From positions 326,676 to 390,675 of the forward strand of contig NZ_JBKBHC010000005.1 of NCBI RefSeq assembly GCF_046297895.1: DNA of 64,000 bases. The letters run 5' to 3'. Made by a program: the position numbers and the translations under genes. This document shows positions 42,163 to 50,762 of this stretch, piece after piece; the stretch's first letter is position 1; the number at the start of each line of letters is the position of its first letter. Under the pieces are notes generated by a model. The model was not told where the DNA came from, ran no database searches, and worked only from the letters and a program-made list of their open reading frames with translations. The DNA is from Ferrovibrio sp046297895 (GTDB taxonomy: Bacteria; Pseudomonadota; Alphaproteobacteria; Ferrovibrionales; Ferrovibrionaceae).

Positions 42163-43371
42163 TTATTCGGCCGGGGCCGGCACCGGTTCAGCCCCGGCAT
42201 CCTTGGCCTCGCGCGGCAGCAGCAGGGCGAACAGCCCCGCCCCGGCCGCGCAGGCCGCCAGCAGGATGAACAGGATGTCCAGCGTGCCGGTGAACTGATA
42301 GATCACCGGAATCACCGCCACGCCCAGCGACGAGACGCCAAGGGTGAGCACAAACTTGCCGCCGAAGGCCCGGCCGCGCCATTGTGGCGGGGTGTATTTC
42401 GCCAGCAGGGAATTCTCCGCCGGCTGGCCGGCCACGTTCAGGCTGACCATCAGGGCCGCCACCGGCACCAGGGCCGGATGGATCAGCAGCATGGCCGTGA
42501 GGATGACCGGGATCTGCAGCCACTGCACCACGATATAGACGCCGCGCAGGGAATAGCGGTCGGCCAGTTCGCCGCCGACAAGCTGCGACAGCGCCGAGCA
42601 GGTATAGACGATGGTGACCATGCCGCCGATGCCCAGCATGCTGTCGTTGAACACGGCCGACAGACGGCTGTCGAACACCTTGGGCAGGGCAAAGGCCGTG
42701 GCCTGGAAGATCAGCCCGGTGCAGAGCATGGTGGCGGACATCACCCAGAAGACGCGCCATATGTCGCCCTTCACCGGCACGGGCGTCGGCACGGCATCCT
42801 CGCCGCGATCCAGCAACAGGTTCATCTGCCGCGCCCAGACGAAGGCCAGGCCGGTAACCAGGCATACGGCGCCGGGGACGATGAAGGCGGCGCGCCAGCC
42901 CCACAGATCGGCCAGCAGACCGGCGACCAGAGCCGCGCCGGCCGTGCCGACCGAACCGAACAGGCCGTTGACGCCGAGCGCCCGGCCGCGATTGACCGCA
43001 TTGCGCACAAGCCAGGGGATGCCGACCGGGTGATAGATGGCCGCAAACAGCCCGATGCCCGACAGGCCGAGCACGATGCCGAAAGGTGAATCGGCAAAGC
43101 CCGTGAGGATCGAGCAGCCGCCGACGCCGAGGAAGAACAGCGCCATCATGCCCGAGGCGCTCCATTTGTCGCCCAGCCAGCCCGCGGGAAGCGCGGCGGC
43201 GCCGAACAGCACGCTCATCGGGATGGAAAGCGCGAACAGCTCGGCATAGGACAGGCCCCATTCGCGCTCCAGCACCAGCACCACGGTGGCATAGAGCAAT
43301 GTGAACAGGTGCGAATAGGTGTGGGCGAGGCTGGAAAAGGACAGCGTCAGAAAGCCGGCGTGGCGTTGCAT
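42163..43371 (-). CDS. MFS transporter
   Basis: A 402-residue 12-helix MFS protein: N-terminal FLTLSFSSLAHTYSHLFTLLYATVVLVLEREWGLSYAEL, the loop 2-3 motif in AGWLGDKWSASGMMAL, and FAAIYHPVGIPWLVR. It resembles the MFS family that includes oxalate/formate-type and aromatic-acid-type carriers, but the substrate is not readable. ATG 43371 is used; the longer frame starts with TTG. The C-terminus nearly abuts pobA (4 bases), convergent, so a link with 4-hydroxybenzoate uptake is possible but unproved. Confidence 0.85.
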   Translation of the reverse strand: MQRHAGFLTLSFSSLAHTYSHLFTLLYATVVLVLEREWGLSYAELFALSIPMSVLFGAAALPAGWLGDKWSASGMMALFFLGVGGCSILTGFADSPFGIVLGLSGIGLFAAIYHPVGIPWLVRNAVNRGRALGVNGLFGSVGTAGAALVAGLLADLWGWRAAFIVPGAVCLVTGLAFVWARQMNLLLDRGEDAVPTPVPVKGDIWRVFWVMSATMLCTGLIFQATAFALPKVFDSRLSAVFNDSMLGIGGMVTIVYTCSALSQLVGGELADRYSLRGVYIVVQWLQIPVILTAMLLIHPALVPVAALMVSLNVAGQPAENSLLAKYTPPQWRGRAFGGKFVLTLGVSSLGVAVIPVIYQFTGTLDILFILLAACAAGAGLFALLLPREAKDAGAEPVPAPAE

Positions 43372-43446
43372 TCTGGATACTCCGGGAGGCCCCGACAGAC
43401 TAGCTCCAGCCAACCGTCAGGCAACCCCAAAATTGTATCGCAACAC

Positions 43447-43773
43447 TCAATCCCGCCGGGTCTCGCCCAGCAGCCAGGCCACGTAATCCGCGTTGCCGCC
43501 CTCGCCTACGCTGAGGGGCAGCACGCAGGGCACGCTGTAGCCATGCGCCGCCTTGATCGCCGCGGTGGCGGCCTCGACCAGGTCGGGGCGGGTTTTCAGG
43601 ATCAGCACCGCCTCCTCGCCCCGTTCCAGTTTTCCCTGCCACCAGTAGAACGAGCGCATGCCGGGGATGATGTTGGCGCAGGCGGCCAGGCGCTGGCCAA
43701 CCACGGCCCCGGCCACCTTCTCGGCCTCGGCCGTGCTGGCCGCCGTGCAATAGAGCAGAACGATATCGCTCAT
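43447..43773 (-). CDS. cutA: Divalent-cation tolerance protein CutA
   Basis: A 108-residue CutA1-family trimeric protein: YCTAASTAEAEKVAGAVVGQRLAACANIIPGMRSFYWWQGKLERGEEAVLILKT is the family's core, with Cys in AACAN and the conserved FYWWQGK. It is linked to copper/divalent metal tolerance, though the mechanism is uncertain. It starts at 43773 overlapping the ctaA stop by 4 bases (ATGA), so it is in one operon with ctaA, whose product serves the copper-containing cytochrome oxidase. Confidence 0.9.
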   Translation of the reverse strand: MSDIVLLYCTAASTAEAEKVAGAVVGQRLAACANIIPGMRSFYWWQGKLERGEEAVLILKTRPDLVEAATAAIKAAHGYSVPCVLPLSVGEGGNADYVAWLLGETRRD

Positions 43774-44816
43774 CGCTGCGCCGCCAGGGCGCGGTCGTGC
43801 CACAGGACCACGACGACGCCCAGCACGAGCACGGCGCCGGCCTGGTGCAGCGTGCCAAGCGCAATCGGCACATGCATCAGCAGAGTGGCGATGCCCAGAA
43901 TGATTTGCAGCAGCACGACGGTGAGCAGAGCGTGGCGCAGGCCAGTGGGCGCCTGTCCTTTCAGCGCAAAAGCGGTAGCAACGGCCAGGACGGCCACCGC
44001 ATAGGCACCCATGCGGTGCTGGAACTGCACCGTCATCGCATTCTCGAAGATGTTATACCACCAGGGCTGCATGATCAGCAGGCCATCGGGAATGAAAGCC
44101 CCATCCATCAGCGGCCAGGTGTTATGCGACAGTCCGGCATTCATGCCGGCAACCAGGCCGCCCGAAAGGATCTGCAGGAATACCAGTGCGCCGAGCCAGC
44201 CGGCGATGCCGCTGCCGCGCAGCCCCACCATGCGGCCATGGCGCAGCATGGACAGGGCGCCCCACAGCAGGTAGCCGAAGATCAGGAAGGCCAGGCCGAG
44301 ATGGGCGGTGAGGCGGTAGTGGCTGACATCGGGCTGGTCGACCAGGCCGCTTTTCACCATGAACCAGCCGAGTGCGCCCTGGCTGCCGCCGAGAAGGAAC
44401 ATCAGCAGCAGATGCGGCTTCATGCCCGGCGGAATGCGGTTGCGCAGCCAGAACCAGGCCAGCGGCAGCGCGAAAGCCAGCCCGATCAGGCGGCCCAGCA
44501 CGCGATGGATGTATTCCAGCCAGTAGATTTCCTTGAAGCCAGCCAGGGTCATGCCGATATTGACCTTCTGGTATTCGGGAAACTGCTTGTATTTCTCGAA
44601 TTCTGCCATCCAGGCCGCTTCCGACAGCGGCGGCAGCCAGCCCGTGATCGGCTTCCATTCCACCATCGAGAGGCCGGACTCGGTCAATCGCGTGAGACCG
44701 CCGATCACCACCATCAGCGCCACCAGCCCTGCCACAGCAAAAAGCCAGCGCGCCACGGCTTCGGCGTCCTGCCGCCGCGTTTCGCTTACCGCCTGTACTG
44801 CCGTCATACTGGTCAT
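43770..44816 (-). CDS. ctaA: Heme A synthase
   Basis: A 348-residue inner-membrane COX15/CtaA protein with about eight helices. It oxidises the C8 methyl of heme O to heme A for cytochrome c oxidase. Motifs: GGLTRLTESGLSMVEWKPITGWLPP, YIHRVLGR (conserved heme His), LTAHL, and IFENAMTVQFQHRMGAY and TLHQAGAVL (further heme His). ATG 44816 is preferred because AGGG is about 8 bases upstream; ATG 44822 and 44864 are in frame. cutA follows in the operon. Confidence 0.92.
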   Translation of the reverse strand: MTSMTAVQAVSETRRQDAEAVARWLFAVAGLVALMVVIGGLTRLTESGLSMVEWKPITGWLPPLSEAAWMAEFEKYKQFPEYQKVNIGMTLAGFKEIYWLEYIHRVLGRLIGLAFALPLAWFWLRNRIPPGMKPHLLLMFLLGGSQGALGWFMVKSGLVDQPDVSHYRLTAHLGLAFLIFGYLLWGALSMLRHGRMVGLRGSGIAGWLGALVFLQILSGGLVAGMNAGLSHNTWPLMDGAFIPDGLLIMQPWWYNIFENAMTVQFQHRMGAYAVAVLAVATAFALKGQAPTGLRHALLTVVLLQIILGIATLLMHVPIALGTLHQAGAVLVLGVVVVLWHDRALAAQR

Positions 44817-44897
44817 CGCCATACCCTGCACATTACGCTCCGGGGCAGAAAAAAGACCGCACACCGCCCCGGGTCAAGCCCGGCGGCTGCGACATTT

Positions 44898-46520
44898 TCA
44901 CCGCTTTTTCCGCGCCCGGAAATCGTAAATCCCCGGCCGCTGGCGCGGGTCTTCGCCAGGCCTGAAAATCTGCGTCTTCTGCACCTTCTGGGTGCCGGTG
45001 GTGGGCAGGCTGTCGACAAACAGCAGCCAGCCCGGCGCCTTGAAATAGGCCAGCCGCTCGAAGCTCCAGGCGAACAGGGCCTCGGCCAGTTCCGGCGTCG
45101 CCGCCTGTCCCGGCATGGGCAGGATGCAGGCCATCACTTCTTCCTCGCGGAGTTCGTCGGGCGCGGCCAGCACCGCCACCTGCGCCACGGCTTCATGAGC
45201 CTGCAGGCAGGCCTCGATCTCGGCGGCGGCGATATTCTCGCCCGAACGGCGGATGATGTTTTTCTTGCGGTCGACGAAATAGATCATGCCGTCCTCGGCC
45301 TGCCGCACCACGTCGCCGGTATGGAACCAGCCGCCGGCCCAGGATTCCTCGGTGGCCTTCTCGTTCTTCAGATAGCCCGAGAAGAATCCCCGGCGCGGAT
45401 CGGCCGCCGAATGGCGCACCAGCAACTCGCCTTCCTGCCCGCGCGGCACCTCGCGGCCGTCATCGCCCGCCACCATCGCCTCGAAGCCCGGCAGCGGCCG
45501 GCCGAAGGCGCGTGTGTCGATCTGGCGCGGCTCGTGGCAGTCGGCAAAGATGCGGCCGGTCTCGGTCATGCCCCACACCTCGACCAGAGGGAAACCGAAA
45601 CGCTGCTCGAAGGTCCTGTGCAGTTGCGGTTCGACGCCAGCGCCAAGGCCGAAGCGCACGTGGTGGCGCTTCTCGTCTTCCGTCACCGGCTGGTTCAGCA
45701 GCAGCGGCGGCACCACGCCCAGATAATGGATGATGGTGGCGCGCGTCTCGGCCACTTCCTGCCACCAGCGATTCGGGCTGAAGCGTTCGGTGAGGATCAG
45801 GCAATTGGCCGTCAGCATGGCGCAGGTGGCCGTCACGGCGCCGTGATTCATGTGGAAGAGCGGCAGCGGATTATAGAAACGATCCTCGCCATGTCTCACC
45901 GTCAGCAGGCCGCCGATATCGCGATACCAGGCGCCAGCGTTCAGGGCATAGAAATTGGTAAGCACGCAGCCCTTGGGCCGGCCGGTGGTGCCCGAAGTGT
46001 AGAGCAGGTTGCATTCGGTATCATGACCGGGCGTGCCGGCGCGCGCCGGCACCTGCGGCGCCGGAAACACGGCCGGCAGGTTGCCGGCATCCAGGACGGG
46101 CAGCGGCTTTTCGCTGCGGTCGGCCGCCACTTTCAGCATGTCTGCAACGCGATGCGGCGCGGCCACCACCAGATCGGCCTCGGAATGCTGCATCTGGTAA
46201 AGCATCTCGTCGTGCCGGTAATCGGGATTGACCGGAACGATGCCGCAGCCAAGCGCGTTCAGCGCCAGGTAATGGAAGAAGAAGTCCGGCCGCATTTCCA
46301 GCAGCAGGCCGACGCGATGGCCGATGCCATAGCCGGCGGCGGCATAACGGCTGCGCAGGTCATCGACAATCCGCGCTACCACGCCGTAGCCCAACTCCTG
46401 CCCGTCCGGCGCATAATCGCGCCCCGGACGCGACGGCACGCAGAGGAAGCTGTTTTCCGGATGCTTCCGCGCCGTGGCGACGAAGGCTTCATAAACCGAT
46501 GGCGGCAGCGCCTCTGGCAT
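44898..46520 (-). CDS. AMP-dependent acyl-CoA synthetase/ligase
   Basis: A 540-residue ANL-superfamily adenylate-forming enzyme. The P-loop is NLLYTSGTTGRPKGCVLTN. Further motifs are WGMTETG (A5), GGWFHTGDVVRQAEDGMIYFVDRKKNIIRRSGENI (A7-A8 hinge) and the C-terminal catalytic Lys in TGTQKVQKTQ. It activates a carboxylic acid to acyl-AMP then acyl-CoA. It resembles CaiC-type carnitine/crotonobetaine or medium-chain ligases, but the acid is not known. A GGAGGAAAC site precedes the ATG at 46520. Confidence 0.88.
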   Translation of the reverse strand: MPEALPPSVYEAFVATARKHPENSFLCVPSRPGRDYAPDGQELGYGVVARIVDDLRSRYAAAGYGIGHRVGLLLEMRPDFFFHYLALNALGCGIVPVNPDYRHDEMLYQMQHSEADLVVAAPHRVADMLKVAADRSEKPLPVLDAGNLPAVFPAPQVPARAGTPGHDTECNLLYTSGTTGRPKGCVLTNFYALNAGAWYRDIGGLLTVRHGEDRFYNPLPLFHMNHGAVTATCAMLTANCLILTERFSPNRWWQEVAETRATIIHYLGVVPPLLLNQPVTEDEKRHHVRFGLGAGVEPQLHRTFEQRFGFPLVEVWGMTETGRIFADCHEPRQIDTRAFGRPLPGFEAMVAGDDGREVPRGQEGELLVRHSAADPRRGFFSGYLKNEKATEESWAGGWFHTGDVVRQAEDGMIYFVDRKKNIIRRSGENIAAAEIEACLQAHEAVAQVAVLAAPDELREEEVMACILPMPGQAATPELAEALFAWSFERLAYFKAPGWLLFVDSLPTTGTQKVQKTQIFRPGEDPRQRPGIYDFRARKKR

Positions 46521-46550
46521 GGACGGTTTCCTCCGGGTCTTTTTTCATTG

Positions 46551-47351
46551 TCAACGCAGGCCCAGCACGGCCAACATCACCAGGCCGATGGCGATACGAT
46601 AAATGGCGAACGGCACGAAGCCGTAGCGGTTGATGAAGGCGATCACACCGCGCACCACCAGGGCTGCGCAGATGAACGACACGACGAGGCCGACCGCAAT
46701 CAGCCCAAGGCCATCCAGCGTGAGGCCCGACCAGTTCTTGTACAAATCATAACTTGTAGCCGCCACCATGGTCGGCACGGCGAGGAAGAAGGAATATTCG
46801 GCCGCCGCAGCGCGCTGCACACCCAGCAGCCGTGCGCCCATGATGGTGGCGCCCGAGCGCGATACGCCCGGGATCATGGCCAGGCATTGCAGCAGGCCTA
46901 TCCTGAGGCTGAGGCGGAACGAGAAATCGTCGACGCTGCGCACCTCGCCCTTCCCAGTGAACCGCTCGATCAGCAGGATGGCGATGCCGCCGGTGACCAG
47001 CGCCACCGAAACGACCCAGGGATTGAACAGGACGCTTTTGATGAAGCCGTGCGCCGCCGCGCCGATCACCAGCGCCGGCACCACGCCGAGCAACACGTTC
47101 ACGGTAAAGCGGTTGGCGGTGTCATCCCGCCCCAGGCCAATCAGTGTATCGAACAGTCGCTGCCAGTAAACGACACAAACGGCCAGGATGGCGCCAAGCT
47201 GGATGGCGATCTCAAACACCTTGCCGGGCGGTCCCTCGAAACCGAGCAGATCGACCAGCAGGATCAGATGCCCGGTGGAGGAAACCGGGATGAATTCGGT
47301 CAGCCCCTCGACAATGCCGAGGAAGGCAGCCTGCAGGTAATCGATCAGCAT
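46551..47351 (-). CDS. uppP: Undecaprenyl-diphosphatase
   Basis: A 266-residue multi-pass membrane phosphatase (BacA/UppP). It recycles undecaprenyl-PP to undecaprenyl-P for cell-wall synthesis. The two catalytic motifs are present: EGLTEFIPVSSTGHLIL (residues 15-31) and IPGVSRSGATIMGARLLG (around residues 163-180). Length matches (about 270). The acyl-CoA ligase gene lies 30 bases downstream on the same strand. Confidence 0.96.
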   Translation of the reverse strand: MLIDYLQAAFLGIVEGLTEFIPVSSTGHLILLVDLLGFEGPPGKVFEIAIQLGAILAVCVVYWQRLFDTLIGLGRDDTANRFTVNVLLGVVPALVIGAAAHGFIKSVLFNPWVVSVALVTGGIAILLIERFTGKGEVRSVDDFSFRLSLRIGLLQCLAMIPGVSRSGATIMGARLLGVQRAAAAEYSFFLAVPTMVAATSYDLYKNWSGLTLDGLGLIAVGLVVSFICAALVVRGVIAFINRYGFVPFAIYRIAIGLVMLAVLGLR

Positions 47352-47588
47352 CTGGCCAGTCCCTGACCCGAACGGGTTTGCCGCGCTGAATAAAAAGCTG
47401 TGAGGGCCACTGGGCGATCCTGCTTCGCGAACAATAAGAACATAGTTGGTACAAACACCCCGACTCAGCAGGATGCAGCCGCTATGAAACCCCGGCAGCG
47501 CCAGCGCGGGAAGCCCCAGCCGGCCCGGGGAAACAAAATGTCTTGCCGACCGTTCCGACTAGGCAAGGACACAGGCCCAGGAGGCAAC

Positions 47589-47669
47589 ATGCGAGCCATT
47601 CTGCTCTGGCTGCTGGGGATACCCATCCCCGTCATCATTCTTTTGTATCTGTTCGGCGTGCTCGGCTAG
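47589..47669 (+). CDS. 26-residue single-span membrane microprotein
   Basis: The ORF encodes MRAILLWLLGIPIPVIILL followed by YLFGVLG, a single hydrophobic helix of 26 residues. It has a strong AGGAGG Shine-Dalgarno 4 bases before the ATG. Proteins of the type M(R/K)xxxLWLLGIPIPxIILLxLFG recur as small hypothetical proteins in many proteobacteria, so this is likely a real gene rather than chance. Function unknown. It ends 4 bases into the stop of the convergent GIY-YIG gene. It is too short to be found by ordinary ORF calling. Confidence 0.7.
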   Translation: MRAILLWLLGIPIPVIILLYLFGVLG

Positions 47670-48352
47670 GGCGAGGCTGACGGCAAGCGTCTGTCCCGCA
47701 GCTCAACCAGCCCGAGCCGCCCCATGCGCGAAGCCACGGCATCGCGTGAACGGCCGATGCGGCGGGCGATCTCGGCCGCGCGCAGGCCGCGTTGCAGCAG
47801 GCTGCGCAAGGCCTTCTCTTCGTGATCGGTCCAGGGCTTGCCGGTATTGGGCGGCTGGCCAAGCTGTTGCACGCGGTGACGCCGCCGCTCCTCGCTGTCG
47901 GCGGTATTCTCGAATTCGTCGGCCGGTTCGACCCGGAGGATGGTGGTAGTCAGCTTCGGCGCCCCGAAGCCCTCGCTGCGTGCGGAGGTCCACAAGCGGC
48001 GGCGCTCCGCGCTGTCGCTCGGCACATTGAGCAGCGGCGCGCCGCGCTGGCGGAAGATCTCGATCCAGAAGGCTTCCGCCGACCGCAATCTCGTCTCGGC
48101 GATATCGGCCTCCAGCACGACCACCAGCGGCACCAGGCCGTTGCGCCGGATCACCTTGATCTTTTCACCCGACACGGAATGACCGCCGGCGAAATGCATG
48201 CGCTTGCGCGCCTCCAGATCACGGGTGAGCCCGATATAGAAAATGCAGTGGTCGCGCGGATCGACCAGCGCGTAGACCAGGCCGCCAGCTTCTGTCGGCC
48301 CATATTCCCCCCGGATGGCGTTCTGGTCGCCATCCCCGTATGCACCGACCAT
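47666..48352 (-). CDS. GIY-YIG domain protein with C-terminal Myb-like/HTH region
   Basis: A 228-residue protein. Residues 24-110 look like a GIY-YIG nuclease module: LVYALVDPRDHCIFYIGLTRDLEARKRMH gives the two-strand motif and the catalytic Arg; Glu93 (SAEAFWIEIF) and Asn109 (LLNV) fit the catalytic Glu and Asn. Residues 173-215 are Myb/SANT- or HTH-like: PWTDHEEKALRSLLQRGL, then EIARRIGRSRDAVASRMGRLGL, the style of a DNA-binding domain that reads IGRS..AV.SR. The fusion of a nuclease-like module with such a DNA-binding tail is uncommon. Function unknown. Confidence 0.7.
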   Translation of the reverse strand: MVGAYGDGDQNAIRGEYGPTEAGGLVYALVDPRDHCIFYIGLTRDLEARKRMHFAGGHSVSGEKIKVIRRNGLVPLVVVLEADIAETRLRSAEAFWIEIFRQRGAPLLNVPSDSAERRRLWTSARSEGFGAPKLTTTILRVEPADEFENTADSEERRRHRVQQLGQPPNTGKPWTDHEEKALRSLLQRGLRAAEIARRIGRSRDAVASRMGRLGLVELRDRRLPSASP

Positions 48353-48473
48353 GCGCTACTTTTGAGACGAGCCTACCCTGACCAATGCTCTTATAGGGAT
48401 GCACCCATTGATTCAAGACTCGTTTTAGTTGTTGTTTTTGTTGTCTATTCTTGTCTCTGATCAAAATGGCCGG

Positions 48474-50711
48474 CTAGCTGAAGCGGTTATTCTTGTTAAA
48501 GCCACGCGGCACGATGCGGCCGGCCTGGGCGCGGTCGCCGCGATATTCCTTCAAGTCGGTCTCGGTCTTGGTCCGGCCCGAGGAATCCGTCCAGCTCAGG
48601 CCCTGCTTGAGCGTGAAGGTTTTGGCATCCGACAGGCCGCCATCCTTGTATTTCTGCAGCGTGATACCGCGGCCCTTGGTCATCTCGGGCAGTTCGTTGA
48701 GCGGGAACAGCAGCAGCTTGCGGTTCTCGCCCACCACGGCCACGGTGTCGCCTTCAACGATGCTGCACACGCAGGCCTCGGCCGGAGACTGCACGTTCAG
48801 GATCTGCTTGCCCGTGCGGGTGGCGGCCAGCATTTCGGCTTCGGGGCAGATGAAGCCGCGCCCGTCGCTGCTCGCCACCAGGAACCTGCGGTCGCCCTGG
48901 TATTTGAACAGCGCCACGATGTCCTGGTCGTTGCCCAGATCGACGGTGAGCCGCACCGGCTCGCCATGGCCGCGGCCGCGCGGCAGCTTGTCGCAATTGA
49001 TCGTATAGGCGCGGCCATTGGTGCCAAACAGCACCAACTTGTCGGTGGTTTCGGCATGCAGCCAGAAGCGGCCCTTGTCGCCTTCCTTGTAGGCGGCGCT
49101 GCCATCGTCGGCGACATGGCCCTTGATGGCGCGGATCCAGCCCTTGGCCGAGCAGATCACGGTGATCGGCTCGCGCTCGACCAGAACCTCGAAAACCTCC
49201 TCCGAGATCACCGGCGCGTCGCCGATAGCCGTGCGACGCTTGCCCAGGGCGGTCTTGGGGCCGAACTGCTTCTTGAGCTCCTGGATCTCGCCGGCGATGG
49301 CCTGCCAGCGCAGAGATTCATCGGCCAGCAGTTTCTTCAGCTCGGCCAGTTCCTTCGACAGCGTCTTGTGCTCGTTGCGCAGCTCCATCTCTTCCAGCTT
49401 GCGCAACGACCGCAGGCGCATGTTGAGTATTGCTTCGGCCTGCACGTCGGTGAGCTTGAACCGCTTCATCATCACCAGCTTGGGCTCGTCTTCGCGCCGG
49501 ATGATCTCGATCAGCTCGTCGAGGTTGAGATAGGCGATCAGGTAACCGTCGAGCACCTCCAGGCGATGCTCGATCTTGCCCTGACGATAGCGGCTCTTGC
49601 GCTCCAGCACCTCGTGGCGGTGATTGAGATAGGCCTGCAACGCCTCGCGCAGGTTCATCACCCGCGGCAGCTTGCCGCCATCCAACACGTTCAGGTTCAG
49701 CGGGAAGCGCGTTTCCAGATCGGTGCTGCGGAACAGGCTTTCCATCAGCACGTCGGGATCGACATTCTTGCTCTTCGGGATCAGGACAAGCCGGATGTCC
49801 TCGGCCGATTCATCGCGCACGTCATCCAGCAGCGGTGCCTTGCGCTCAGTGATCAGCTCGGCGATGCGCTCGATCAGCTTGGATTTCTGCACCTGATAGG
49901 GAATCTCGGTGACGACGATCTGCCAGGTGCCGCGCGGCAGCTCTTCCTTCTGCCACCGGGCGCGATGGCGGAAGCTGCCGCGGCCGGTTTTATACGCCTC
50001 GATGCGCGAGGACAGCGGCTCGACCAGCAGTCCGCCGGTGGGGAAATCCGGGCCCTGCACGAATTCCACCAGCTTCTCGATGCCGGCATTGGGATGCTTG
50101 ATCAGATGCAGCAGCGCATCGCACAGCTCGGGCAGGTTATGCGGTGGGATCGAGGTGGCCATGCCCACGGCGATGCCGCTAGCGCCATTGGCCAGCAGGT
50201 TGGGCAGGCCGGCGGGCAGCACCACCGGCTCGTCATTTTCGCCGTCGTAATTGGGGCGGAAATCGACCGTCTCGTCATCGAGATTGGCCAGCAGAATATT
50301 GGCGACCTCGGTGAGGCGCGCCTCGGTGTATCGCATCGCGGCGGCGTTATCGCCGTCGATATTGCCGAAATTGCCCTGTCCATCGACCAGCGGATAACGC
50401 TGGGCAAAATCCTGCGCCAGGCGCACCAGCGCGTCGTAGACCGACTGGTCGCCATGCGGATGGTATTTACCGATTACGTCACCGACGACGCGGGCGCATT
50501 TCTTGTAGCCGGCATTGGGATCCAGCTTGAGCAGCCGCATCGCGAACAGCACGCGGCGCTGCACCGGCTTGAGACCGTCGCGCGCATCGGGCAACGAGCG
50601 CGAGGTGATGGTGCTGAGCGCATAGGCCAGATAACGCTCGGACAGCGCATCGGGCAGCGGCACGTTGCGAATCGATTCGGGGATGTCTTTGGGCGGCAGA
50701 TGCTTGCTCAT
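48474..50711 (-). CDS. parC: DNA topoisomerase IV subunit A
   Basis: A 745-residue type IIA topoisomerase subunit that decatenates sister chromosomes. The winged helix/tower region holds ARDGLKPVQRRVLFAM and the catalytic Tyr in AAMRYTEARLT. The quinolone-determining region reads YHPHGDQSVYDALVRLAQ, with Gln in place of the usual Ser83-equivalent of GyrA. The C-terminal part (from about residue 505) is a shorter beta-pinwheel, consistent with ParC rather than GyrA. parE is not adjacent. The ending is Asn/Arg-rich (GFNKNNRFS). Confidence 0.95.
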   Translation of the reverse strand: MSKHLPPKDIPESIRNVPLPDALSERYLAYALSTITSRSLPDARDGLKPVQRRVLFAMRLLKLDPNAGYKKCARVVGDVIGKYHPHGDQSVYDALVRLAQDFAQRYPLVDGQGNFGNIDGDNAAAMRYTEARLTEVANILLANLDDETVDFRPNYDGENDEPVVLPAGLPNLLANGASGIAVGMATSIPPHNLPELCDALLHLIKHPNAGIEKLVEFVQGPDFPTGGLLVEPLSSRIEAYKTGRGSFRHRARWQKEELPRGTWQIVVTEIPYQVQKSKLIERIAELITERKAPLLDDVRDESAEDIRLVLIPKSKNVDPDVLMESLFRSTDLETRFPLNLNVLDGGKLPRVMNLREALQAYLNHRHEVLERKSRYRQGKIEHRLEVLDGYLIAYLNLDELIEIIRREDEPKLVMMKRFKLTDVQAEAILNMRLRSLRKLEEMELRNEHKTLSKELAELKKLLADESLRWQAIAGEIQELKKQFGPKTALGKRRTAIGDAPVISEEVFEVLVEREPITVICSAKGWIRAIKGHVADDGSAAYKEGDKGRFWLHAETTDKLVLFGTNGRAYTINCDKLPRGRGHGEPVRLTVDLGNDQDIVALFKYQGDRRFLVASSDGRGFICPEAEMLAATRTGKQILNVQSPAEACVCSIVEGDTVAVVGENRKLLLFPLNELPEMTKGRGITLQKYKDGGLSDAKTFTLKQGLSWTDSSGRTKTETDLKEYRGDRAQAGRIVPRGFNKNNRFS

Positions 50712-50762
50712 GGCGTGTGTTTTACACCAGACGGGGCAAAGCTTCCATTCTCGGGCGCGGGT

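Noticed and set aside
43797..47366. A 1189-codon frame opposite ctaA, the acyl-CoA ligase and uppP
   Set aside because: It is antisense to three recognisable genes, is rich in His, Gln, Arg and Gly, and has no domain pattern; a GC-driven shadow.
50400..50480. Quinolone-resistance change in ParC (Gln at the GyrA Ser83-equivalent)
   Set aside because: The residue fits natural variation in alphaproteobacterial ParC as I recall it; no evidence for selection.
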